From Candidatus Goldiibacteriota bacterium HGW-Goldbacteria-1 (lineage in GTDB: Bacteria; Oederibacteriota; PGYV01), in the NCBI GenBank assembly GCA_002839855.1, contig PGYV01000006.1:62001-126000 (forward strand): a stretch of 64,000 bases of DNA. Reading direction: 5' to 3'. The notes under the pieces were generated by a model. That model was not told where the DNA came from, did no database searches, and saw nothing but the letters and a program-made list of their open reading frames with translations. Below are positions 6,678 through 16,286 of the stretch, one piece after another (positions within the stretch are counted from its first letter, which is position 1; every line of letters begins with the position of its first letter). The translations under genes were made by a program, and so were the position numbers.

Positions 6678-8621
6678 TTGTTTAAAAAGACTATACTGAC
6701 ATTAGCGGTATTTTTCCTGCTAAGCGGAACAGCATTTTCAGATATAGCACAAATCGGGACTACTTCTAACAACTTTCTGAAGATTATGGCACCCGCAAAG
6801 GCCGCCGCAATGGGTGAAACTTATGTTGCGCTGGCGGATGATGTGAATTCCATTCAATATAATCCGGCGGGATTGTCAAAAAGCATGCTTTCAGGAATAT
6901 CGTTCACTCATATTATATGGTTTCAGGACATCGCGTTTGAAAACCTTAACCTTTCTTTTCCTTCACCTGCGGGCACTTTTGGTTTTTCAATTAATTGGAT
7001 GCACTTTGCCGACACAATGTTTAAAACAGAAGTTGACCCCGCTTCCATAACAGGATATTCCACAGAATACGAATTCAGCCCTTATAGTTTTTACGGAACT
7101 CTGGCGTACAGCAAAGAATTTTCACGCGACTTTTACATAGGCGCAGCCCTTAAAATATTAAATTACGCCATTGACCCCAATGACGACAAAGGTTCCGCGT
7201 TATCATTTATGGCTGATTTTGGACTTATCTATGACATGGAATTTTTAGAAGGGCTGTCCGCGGGCGTATCATTTAAGAACCTTGGCCCCGGCACTTCTTT
7301 TGTAAAAGAAACTTACCTTCAGCCTATGAACATCCTTGCCGGAATAGGCTTTGAAAGCCAATACTTTGACATAGAAGGCGGCGTTGAATATTACTCTGAC
7401 AACAATATAAATTACTCCATCGGCGCAAATATCACTCTGTTTGAAGCCTTAAATTTAAGGGCCGGATACAAAGGCGGCACAGTGCCGCGCCTTTCTTTTG
7501 GCGGCGGCATAGAATTCGGCGGAGCGGCAATTGATTACGCTTTTGTTCCTTATACTATAGACGGGCTTGGTTATACGCACAGGGCCACATTAACTTACAG
7601 CTTCGGCTCTCCGGAAGTTAAATTAAAAACTTATCCTGCTGTGTTCTCGCCAAACGGGGACAAAGTTGTGGATTACGTAAGGTTATTACCCGATGTCATG
7701 TCGCCGTCCAAAGCAAGGGCCGCGTCAATAAAAATTACAGACGCAATGGGAATAGCGGTCAGGACAGTAAAAATAAATCTCCGCAAAAAACTGTTCTGGA
7801 ACGGAATGGATTCTCTTGGCATGCCTGCCGCAGAAGGCGATTACTTTATTCAGCTTGATGTTGATTATGGCAAGGGAATTAAATCATCCTCCGCGCCGGC
7901 AAGGGTAGAAGTGGACTTAACACCGCCTTCTATTACTGTTGACGGCAGCCCCAAACTTGTAAAGCCGGGCAGGCTTGATACCCTGCTTGTACCGGTTAAT
8001 TTTAACCTGTCCGCTTTTGACAAAAACGGCATTGGGCAGTGGAAACTTGTCATCTACGGCCCTGATAACCTGCCTTTCAGAACTTATACGGGAACAGGCG
8101 ACCCTATGATGGTAACATGGGACGGCAAAGACGACCTTGGCATAAACCAGGTGGATACAGGCAAAACATATTCGTACGCGCTGTTTGCCTCTGACAGCGT
8201 TGGCAACTGGGGCAAAAGCAGGGCTAAACAGGTAAAAATACTTTTCAGAGAAGTGGTTATTAACCTTTCCGCTGACACGCTTTTTGACCTTGGCAAAGCG
8301 GACGTAAAGATAGCGGTTTACAGCGATATCAAAAAGATTGCCGACCAGATAAAGGGCTATCAGAACCCCAAAATAACAGTGGAAGGCCATACAGATAACC
8401 TGCAGATGAAGCGCGGTGTTTACGCGGACAATATGGAACTTTCAAAAGCCAGGGCGCAGGCGGTTGTTAATTTCTTTGTGGAACTTTTTGAAATGGACAG
8501 GAATATTTTCAGGGTGGTGGGTTATGGCGAAAGCAGGCCGGTTGCTGATAATAACACTCCTGAAGGCAGGCGTGATAACAGAAGGGTTACAATAAGAATT
8601 TCAGGGATTGTTTATGAATAA
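6678..8621 (+). CDS. PorV-like outer-membrane barrel fused to an OmpA domain
   Basis: An exported envelope protein that could link the outer membrane to peptidoglycan. A signal peptide (residues 1-21, ending TAFS) is followed by the PorV/PorQ-type start: NNFLKIMAPAKAAAMGETY, VALADDVNSIQYNPAGLS. Beta strands then run to about residue 310. Ig-like segments follow (YPAVFSPNGDKVVD; VEVDLTPPSITVDG). The C-terminus (about 530-647) is an OmpA-type domain with TVEGHTDN, SKARAQAVVNF, GYGESRPVADN and EGRRDNRRV. The TTG start at 6678 is supported by AGGAG 7 nt upstream. PorV proteins in other phyla serve type IX secretion; whether this one does is unknown. Domain calls are firm; the role is inferred. 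Confidence 0.85.
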   Translation: MFKKTILTLAVFFLLSGTAFSDIAQIGTTSNNFLKIMAPAKAAAMGETYVALADDVNSIQYNPAGLSKSMLSGISFTHIIWFQDIAFENLNLSFPSPAGTFGFSINWMHFADTMFKTEVDPASITGYSTEYEFSPYSFYGTLAYSKEFSRDFYIGAALKILNYAIDPNDDKGSALSFMADFGLIYDMEFLEGLSAGVSFKNLGPGTSFVKETYLQPMNILAGIGFESQYFDIEGGVEYYSDNNINYSIGANITLFEALNLRAGYKGGTVPRLSFGGGIEFGGAAIDYAFVPYTIDGLGYTHRATLTYSFGSPEVKLKTYPAVFSPNGDKVVDYVRLLPDVMSPSKARAASIKITDAMGIAVRTVKINLRKKLFWNGMDSLGMPAAEGDYFIQLDVDYGKGIKSSSAPARVEVDLTPPSITVDGSPKLVKPGRLDTLLVPVNFNLSAFDKNGIGQWKLVIYGPDNLPFRTYTGTGDPMMVTWDGKDDLGINQVDTGKTYSYALFASDSVGNWGKSRAKQVKILFREVVINLSADTLFDLGKADVKIAVYSDIKKIADQIKGYQNPKITVEGHTDNLQMKRGVYADNMELSKARAQAVVNFFVELFEMDRNIFRVVGYGESRPVADNNTPEGRRDNRRVTIRISGIVYE

Positions 8622-8656
8622 AAAAAATATTTTTAAATTTAAGGGGAGGCAGTAAA

Positions 8657-9436
8657 TTGAGAAGAAAACAGTCGTATGACACAACAGTACAGTCGGTAGA
8701 AAGGACGCTGGATATTATAGAGACTTTAAGCGCGCACAAAACAGGCGTGGGAGTAACAACTCTTTCCAAAGAACTTAAACTTCACAAAAGCACTGTTCAC
8801 AGGCTTTTAACCACGTTGATGCTGCGCAAATACGTGGAACAGGACACAGAGACTTCCAAATACCGCCTTGGAATGCGTTTATTTGAACTTGGAAACGCCG
8901 TGCTTTCAAAGCTTGATATCCGTCAGCACGCCATGCCTTATTTAAGGCAGCTGTGGAGGGAAACCGGCGAGACGATAGGCCTTGCCATTGTTGACCAGTA
9001 TAAAGTCCTTTACGTTGACGTCCTTGAAACCCTTGAACGCGTAGGGGTAAAGTCCAACGTCGGCGAACGCATGCCGCTGCACGCTTCTGCCTGCGGAAAA
9101 ACATGGCTTGCCAGCCTTCCGGACGAGAGAATAAACGAAGTTATTAAACTTATCAAATTTGAACCTATGACGCCTTACACGATAGATAACGAAGCCAAAT
9201 TAAAGGAAGCCATAAAACAAAGCCGCGACATTGGTTATTCCGTGGACAATCAGGAATATTCGCCCGATTTAATCTCTGTGGCTGCAGCTGTAAGAAACTT
9301 CAGAGGCAGGGTAATTGCATGCGTTGCAATCACTGCGCCTGCGTTAAGGACAGACGAAGCAAGAATCAAAGACCTTGGCGAGCGTGTAAAGGTTGCTTCG
9401 CAGAAAATTTCCCAGAGCATGGGGTTTAATAAATAA
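8657..9436 (+). CDS. IclR-family transcriptional regulator
   Basis: DNA-binding regulator of 259 residues, normal for the family. The winged helix-turn-helix is at residues 8-70 (TTLSKELKLHKSTVHRLLTTL is the helix-turn-helix region). An IclR effector-binding domain spans about 80-255, with MPLHASACGKTWLAS and DNQEYSPDLISVAAAVRNFRG motifs. Ligand and targets are not evident. It sits 35 nt after the PorV/OmpA gene, behind GGGGAGG and a TTG start, so the two may share a message. The spacer after it holds the unusual inverted heptamer array. Confidence 0.9.
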   Translation: MRRKQSYDTTVQSVERTLDIIETLSAHKTGVGVTTLSKELKLHKSTVHRLLTTLMLRKYVEQDTETSKYRLGMRLFELGNAVLSKLDIRQHAMPYLRQLWRETGETIGLAIVDQYKVLYVDVLETLERVGVKSNVGERMPLHASACGKTWLASLPDERINEVIKLIKFEPMTPYTIDNEAKLKEAIKQSRDIGYSVDNQEYSPDLISVAAAVRNFRGRVIACVAITAPALRTDEARIKDLGERVKVASQKISQSMGFNK

Positions 9437-9438
9437 GA

Positions 9439-9529
9439 ACAGGTTACAAGTAACAGGTTACAAGTAACAGGTTACAGGTTACAGGTGACAGGTGACAAGT
9501 TACAGGTGACAGGTGACAAGTTACAGGTG
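9439..9529 (+). repeat. P4 heptamer array, 13 units
   Basis: Thirteen contiguous 7-nt units with no interruption, mixing ACAGGTT, ACAAGTA, ACAGGTG and ACAAGTT. Position 3 of each unit is always A, and GT is invariant at positions 5-6. The array starts 3 nt after the IclR stop. Confidence 0.9.
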
Positions 9530-9550
9530 ATACGGCACAGGTTTGGGTTT

Positions 9551-9582
9551 GGTAGGCGCACCCTTTAGGGTGCGGCAGTTGA
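9551..9582 (+). repeat. P2 hairpin element, CACCC variant
   Basis: GGTAGGCGCACCC, TTTA, GGGTGCGGCAGTTGA. The stem CGCACCC/GGGTGCG is perfect, whereas the next copy (9596) uses a GCGGG/CCCGC stem: paired changes that keep the fold. Confidence 0.8.
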
Positions 9583-9595
9583 ATGGCTTAGATTT

Positions 9596-9630
9596 GGTAG
9601 ACGCGGGTCTTTAGCCCGCGGCAGTTGAAG
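9596..9630 (+). repeat. P2 hairpin element, standard form
   Basis: GGTAGACGCGGGTC, TTTAG, CCCGCGGCAGTTGAAG. It is the fullest standard copy and lies between the two opposed heptamer arrays. Confidence 0.8.
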
Positions 9631-9645
9631 TTGGTTATCAGCTGT

Positions 9646-9687
9646 AACTTGTAAGCTGTAACTTGTAACTTGTAAGTTGTTACTTGT
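9646..9687 (-). repeat. P4 heptamer array, six units, inverted
   Basis: Six 7-nt units (AACTTGT, AAGCTGT, AACTTGT, AACTTGT, AAGTTGT, TACTTGT) that are reverse complements of the 9439 array. T8 follows at about 9695, so the whole block could fold as one very long RNA stem ending in a U-run. Confidence 0.85.
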
Positions 9688-9733
9688 TACAACTTTTTTT
9701 TAACACTTCATTTTAACGATAAAAGGAGACATT

Positions 9734-11909
<2,176 letters not shown>

Positions 11910-11963
11910 CAATTCCGTACGGGTAACACCCGGGAAATGCAAAAAAATGGAGGTTCTATTATT

Positions 11964-12338
11964 ATGTTTACAACTTTACTTTTCGCAGCAGAATCAGCAG
12001 TACCGGCAGCAGGAGCGGCAGCACCGGGCCAGCCGTCAATGATTGCATCTTTTTTACCTTTGGTTCTTATTTTTGTGGTTTTCTATTTTATGTTCATCAT
12101 GCCGCAGCGCAAGGAACAGAAGAAACTTAAAGAAATGATGGCTTCACTTAAGGTCGGCGATAAGGTTGTTACCAACGCAGGCATAGTGGGAACCATAGGC
12201 AAGATACTTGAAAAAGACGACGTTCTTGCCATAAAGTGCGGAGAAAACACCACGATAAACGTACTTAGGGCTTATGTTTCCAGAAAAATAGAAAAAGAAG
12301 ATGCTTCGCCTGTACAGGCAGAAGAACCTAAAAAATAA
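11964..12338 (+). CDS. yajC: Preprotein translocase accessory subunit YajC
   Basis: Small inner-membrane partner of SecDF-SecYEG. An Ala-rich N-terminal stretch precedes one membrane helix (SFLPLVLIFVVFYFMFIM), and then the signature PQRKEQKKLKEMMASLKVGD and VVTNAGIVGTIGKI. I prefer ATG 11964, 10 nt after GGAGG, to ATG 11937, which has a poor site and would place that GGAGG inside the gene. The product is then 124 residues. It overlaps galT by 1 nt (TAATG), so translation is coupled. Confidence 0.92.
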   Translation: MFTTLLFAAESAVPAAGAAAPGQPSMIASFLPLVLIFVVFYFMFIMPQRKEQKKLKEMMASLKVGDKVVTNAGIVGTIGKILEKDDVLAIKCGENTTINVLRAYVSRKIEKEDASPVQAEEPKK

Positions 12339-13321
12339 TGTCGGAATTCCGTAAGGATCCGCTAAGCAATCGGTGGATAATCACACTGGATGACAAGACT
12401 TTCATCCCCACAACCGGCAGGGCATTGCCTGCAGACCTTCCTGAAAAGGACGAAAACTGTCCTTTTTGTCCGGGCAATGAAGATAAAGCCGGCAAAGAAA
12501 TATACAAAGTGGATTCTGCCAAGGGCGAATGGGCCATACGGGTGGTTCCTAATAACAATCCTTACCTTCAGATAGAGACACAGCTTAAGAAAAAAGGCGA
12601 CACCATATATGATATCATTGCCGGCACAGGGGCTAACGAGGTAATAATAGAAACCCCGCTTCACAATGGCGGCTTTGATAACATTTCGCAGGAGCAAGCC
12701 GCGGAAATTATCAAGGTTTACAGGGCAAGAATGTTAGACCTTTTAAAGGATGACCGCCTTGAATACATCCTTATCTTTAAAAACAAGGGCTCTCGCGCTG
12801 GGGCAAACCTTGTGCATCCGCATTCCCAGTTAATGGCAATGCCTGTAATTCCAAAGACAATTTCAGACGAGATGACAGAAGCAGAGCAGTATTATAAATT
12901 CAAAACCCGCTGCCCTTTCTGTGATACGCTGGAAGCGGAGCTTTCCTCGCGCTTAAGGCTTATAAAAGAGAGCGAAAACTTTGTAAGCTTTGTCCCGTTT
13001 GCTTCAAGGACGCCTTTTGAAGTCTGGATAATGCCAAAACATCACACAAGCCATTTCTACACCATAAACGACGCCATGTCGGCGGAACTGGGCGCCCTGT
13101 TAAAAGATTCCATTTCAAGGGTCAACAAGGCCCTAAATCACCCGCCTTACAACTACATGATACACACCGCTCCGGCAAAATCACCGGAAATTCCTTTCTT
13201 CCACTGGCACATAGAAATTCTGCCAAGGGTTAAAAGTATTGCCGGGTTTGAATGGGGAAGCGGTTTTTACATTAATCCCACACTGCCGGAAGAGTCCGCG
13301 GAATACTTAAGGGGGCTTTAA
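12338..13321 (+). CDS. galT: Galactose-1-phosphate uridylyltransferase (GalT family)
   Basis: Transfers UMP between UDP-glucose and galactose-1-phosphate (Leloir pathway), or a related hexose-1-phosphate. It is a two-lobed HIT-superfamily enzyme of 327 residues. Zinc ligands include C41 and C44 (CPFC), and the active-site motif HPHSQ is at residues 160-164 with catalytic H162. A second CPFC lies in the C-terminal lobe. Start and stop overlap neighbours by 1 nt at both ends (TAATG), so it sits mid-operon. galK and galE are not nearby, so the actual sugar substrate is open. Confidence 0.92.
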   Translation: MSEFRKDPLSNRWIITLDDKTFIPTTGRALPADLPEKDENCPFCPGNEDKAGKEIYKVDSAKGEWAIRVVPNNNPYLQIETQLKKKGDTIYDIIAGTGANEVIIETPLHNGGFDNISQEQAAEIIKVYRARMLDLLKDDRLEYILIFKNKGSRAGANLVHPHSQLMAMPVIPKTISDEMTEAEQYYKFKTRCPFCDTLEAELSSRLRLIKESENFVSFVPFASRTPFEVWIMPKHHTSHFYTINDAMSAELGALLKDSISRVNKALNHPPYNYMIHTAPAKSPEIPFFHWHIEILPRVKSIAGFEWGSGFYINPTLPEESAEYLRGL

Positions 13322-14541
13322 TGCCTTCCGCCAAATCCGAAGACAGGATACTTACGGTATCAGAAGCCTCTGTGATTGTTAAAGAGTTACTTGAGGGCGG
13401 GCTTAATAATGTATGGATTAAAGGCGAAATATCAAATTATTCAACCCCTTCTTCAGGCCATGTTTACTTCACCTTAAAGGATAACGACAACCAGATTAAG
13501 GTGGCGTATTTCAGGGGTGCGTCCAAATGCAATAAATTAGGGATTGAAGACGGCAAAGAAATAATGGTTTTTGGAAGGGTGTCAGCTTACGGCAAGCGTT
13601 CCGAATACCAGCTTATTGCTTCTGAAATTCAGGTAACAGGAGTTGGTGCGTTACTTGTAGAATTCGAGAAATTAAAGAAAAAACTTAGCGATAAAGCTTT
13701 ATTTAAAGAAGAACATAAACGCCAAATACCTTATCCGCCTGCGCGCATCGCGATAGTGACAAGCCCTACGGGCGCCGCCATCAGGGATGTCATTAAGATT
13801 CTTAAAAAAAGATACACATCGCTTTATGTTCTTGTGTGCCCATCTTTAATGCAGGGCAACGAAGCTCCCGCGCAGATAATTAAAGCCATTAACGATATCA
13901 ACGAAGACGGCAGTTTTGACGTTATCCTTTTGACACGCGGCGGCGGCTCTATGGAAGATTTATGGGCTTTTAACGACGAAAACCTGGCACACGCCATATA
14001 TGATTCCAAAACACCGGTAATTTCCGCCGTAGGCCACGAAATAGACTTTACCATAGCGGATTTTGTGGCTGACATGCGCGCTCCTACGCCTTCGGGCGCC
14101 GCAGAGATGCTTGTCCCGGACACCGCGGACATTGTCCGCAGGCTTACGGTAATCAGGGACAGAATTAGTTCTTCGCTGGAATCCATTGTGGACTTAGGGC
14201 AGGAGCGGTTAACCAAACTTATGCAGAGATACGGCTTTAAAATGCCGTTTAAAATTTATGAAGACTCTTCACGGCAGCTGGATGAACTTCAAATACGGTT
14301 AAAAAAAGCGTTGTCTTACAGCGTTGAGGGCACGGAATCAAAACTTAACCTTTTAAAAGAGAAAATGCAGCTGTTAAACCCGCTGGCAGTTTTAAAAAAA
14401 GGCTATTCTGTAGTCTATGAAACATCCACGGGAAAAGTGGTGACTGACGCGTCGCGCTTAAAAGCGGGCGATAATCTTGACATTAAAGTATTCAGCGGGC
14501 AAATAGCAGCCACTGTAGACACCATAAAAAAGAACAAATAA
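13321..14541 (+). CDS. xseA: Exodeoxyribonuclease VII large subunit
   Basis: Catalytic subunit of ExoVII, which degrades single-stranded DNA to oligonucleotides in mismatch repair and recombination. An OB-fold (about residues 8-100, IKGEISNYSTPSSGHVYFTLKD) is followed by the conserved catalytic region (ARIAIVTSPTGAAIRD; VILLTRGGGSMEDLWAFND; TPVISAVGHEIDFTIADFVAD). Next comes a coiled segment (about 290-350) and the C-terminal LKKGYSVVYE motif. Its length of 406 is slightly short but complete. xseB follows after 27 nt, as expected. Confidence 0.96.
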   Translation: MPSAKSEDRILTVSEASVIVKELLEGGLNNVWIKGEISNYSTPSSGHVYFTLKDNDNQIKVAYFRGASKCNKLGIEDGKEIMVFGRVSAYGKRSEYQLIASEIQVTGVGALLVEFEKLKKKLSDKALFKEEHKRQIPYPPARIAIVTSPTGAAIRDVIKILKKRYTSLYVLVCPSLMQGNEAPAQIIKAINDINEDGSFDVILLTRGGGSMEDLWAFNDENLAHAIYDSKTPVISAVGHEIDFTIADFVADMRAPTPSGAAEMLVPDTADIVRRLTVIRDRISSSLESIVDLGQERLTKLMQRYGFKMPFKIYEDSSRQLDELQIRLKKALSYSVEGTESKLNLLKEKMQLLNPLAVLKKGYSVVYETSTGKVVTDASRLKAGDNLDIKVFSGQIAATVDTIKKNK

Positions 14542-14568
14542 AACGGTTAATAAAACCGGGAGGTAATA

Positions 14569-14892
14569 ATGGCAAAAAAAGCGCAGGAAGCAAAAGCGGG
14601 ATTTGAAATTTTCTTAAACGAAATAGAACAGATAGTGGACAGCCTTGAATCAGGGGAGCTGTCACTTGATGACGCCATAGCACAGTATGAAAAAGGAATG
14701 GCGCTTGCGGAAAAATGTGAAAAATCACTTAAAGAAGCCAAGATGAAAATTGAAATTGTGAAAAAGAAAACTGTAAAAGGGCTGGAAACAGAAAATTTTG
14801 AAGACGGCGATGACGACGAAGATGAAAACGGCCCCGAAGATAACGACGATGATGATGACAATGACAACAACGACGGAAAGCTTCCGTTTTAA
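14569..14892 (+). CDS. xseB: Exodeoxyribonuclease VII small subunit, acidic tail
   Basis: Small helical subunit that packs on XseA. The core FEIFLNEIEQIVDSLESGELSLDDAIAQYEKGMAL is the family signature (about residues 10-45). What is odd is the tail: from about residue 75 it is almost all Asp, Glu and Asn before ending GKLPF. Typical XseB is about 75-80 residues, so this 107-residue form carries a lineage-specific acidic extension. GGGAGG supports ATG 14569. Confidence 0.93.
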   Translation: MAKKAQEAKAGFEIFLNEIEQIVDSLESGELSLDDAIAQYEKGMALAEKCEKSLKEAKMKIEIVKKKTVKGLETENFEDGDDDEDENGPEDNDDDDDNDNNDGKLPF

Positions 14893-14910
14893 ACATCAGC
14901 AGAGGATAAT

Positions 14911-15792
14911 ATGAAAAAACTATTAAATGAACTTATACAGATGACTGACGGCGCGCTTAAAGGTTATTTATTGCCGCAAAAAGGCCACCCCGCGCGCATT
15001 TATAAAGCCATGCAGTACAGCATCTTTGCCGGCGGAAAAAGACTAAGGCCTGTTTTATGCCTTATGGCGGCCAAAGCTTGCGGCCTTTCATACAAAGACG
15101 CGCTTCCTGCGGCATGCGCGCTGGAAATGATTCATACCTATTCGCTTATTCACGACGACCTGCCGGCAATGGATAATGATGACTTGCGCAGGGGCAAACC
15201 CACCTGCCATAAAAAATTTGACGAAGCTACGGCAATTCTTGCCGGCGATGCGCTTTTAACAAAGGCATTCGAAACCGCGTTAAGCGCTTCAGAAAATAAA
15301 AAGACATCCAAAACAGCACTTCGTGCGGCTTTAGAAATTGCCAAAGGCGCGGGCGCAGAAGGCATGGTTGGCGGACAAATGGCGGACATAGAAAACGAAG
15401 GCAAAAAACACACAAAAAAGGCGCTGTTATATATTCACGGCCATAAAACAGGGTCGTTAATAACCGCGGCAGTTACGGCAGGCGCGATACTTGCGGGCGC
15501 TGACACTAAAAAAGAAAAACTTTTCCGCGCTTTCGGCGAAAAAATAGGCCTTGCGTTCCAGATAGCCGATGACATACTTGACGAGACCGGCGATGAAAAA
15601 AAGATGGGCAAGAAGTTAAGAAAAGACAGCGGCGCCGGAAAACTGACCTGGCCCGCAGTATTCGGCCTTGATGAATCACGCAAAAAAGCTTTTAAATTAC
15701 TCTTTGAAGCAAGGCAGATTTTAGGTAAAATAGGTACCGGTACAAAAGGCTTATCCGCGCTTGCGGAATTGTTTGTAAACAGAACACACTAA
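14911..15792 (+). CDS. ispA: Polyprenyl (farnesyl/geranyl) diphosphate synthase
   Basis: Chain-elongating trans-prenyltransferase that joins IPP to allylic diphosphates. The first Asp-rich motif (D82, D83, D88 in HDDLPAMDNDD) and the second (D220, D221, D224 in ADDILDE) are both intact, with GGKRLRP near the N-terminus. The insert between the first aspartates is the bacterial short-chain type, so C15 is most likely, with C20 possible. The order xseA-xseB-ispA-(DUF212)-dxs is a familiar bacterial gene string and puts the MEP-isoprenoid supply in this operon. Confidence 0.93.
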   Translation: MKKLLNELIQMTDGALKGYLLPQKGHPARIYKAMQYSIFAGGKRLRPVLCLMAAKACGLSYKDALPAACALEMIHTYSLIHDDLPAMDNDDLRRGKPTCHKKFDEATAILAGDALLTKAFETALSASENKKTSKTALRAALEIAKGAGAEGMVGGQMADIENEGKKHTKKALLYIHGHKTGSLITAAVTAGAILAGADTKKEKLFRAFGEKIGLAFQIADDILDETGDEKKMGKKLRKDSGAGKLTWPAVFGLDESRKKAFKLLFEARQILGKIGTGTKGLSALAELFVNRTH

Positions 15793-15804
15793 AGGAGATT
15801 ATAA

Positions 15805-16284
15805 ATGAGTTCATTTGTTGACGGATTAAAGGACTTTTGGGATGTATTAATTGTTATAATTACCCACAAAATATTTTATACCACTTTTATTTCGTGGTTT
15901 GCTGCGCAGTTTATTAAGTTCGCGCTTAACCTGATACTGCACCACAAAATAAATTTTCACCTGCTGGTGGGGACCGGCGGAATGCCTTCATCGCACACAG
16001 CCACCGTTATCGCGGTTACAAACGCGGTTGGAATGGATTCGGGTTATGATTCGGCGGTCTTTATGGTGGCGCTGTGCTACTGTATCGTGGTTATAAGCGA
16101 CGCAATGGGCGTAAGAAGGGCTGCGGGCAAGCAGGCGGAAGTGCTTAACAAAATGATGGATGAATTCGGGCACCAGAAGTTTTCGCCGAACCGGTTAAAA
16201 GAACTGCTTGGCCATACGCCCCTTGAAGCTATTGCCGGAATTCTTATAGGGCTTTTCCTTTCCATCATTATTTATAACTGGTAA
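15805..16284 (+). CDS. Divergent PAP2-family membrane protein (DUF212)
   Basis: A small integral membrane protein of the divergent PAP2 family (YuiD-like), 159 residues. GTGGMPSSHTATV (about residues 52-64) is the family hallmark, related to the SxxxH motif of acid phosphatases. Helices at both ends and in the middle span the membrane, and DAMGVRRAAGKQAEVLN is also conserved. Its exact reaction is not established; lipid or prenyl phosphate dephosphorylation is plausible given ispA and dxs on either side. AAGGAG precedes ATG 15805. Confidence 0.85.
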   Translation: MSSFVDGLKDFWDVLIVIITHKIFYTTFISWFAAQFIKFALNLILHHKINFHLLVGTGGMPSSHTATVIAVTNAVGMDSGYDSAVFMVALCYCIVVISDAMGVRRAAGKQAEVLNKMMDEFGHQKFSPNRLKELLGHTPLEAIAGILIGLFLSIIIYNW

Positions 16285-16286
16285 TC

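Noticed and set aside
9439-9687. CRISPR array
   Set aside because: The units are 7 nt with no spacers and no cas genes are near.
11918-11934. Short CGGGT/ACCCG hairpin after tgt as a terminator
   Set aside because: The stem is short and no U-run follows; yajC is expected to be co-transcribed.
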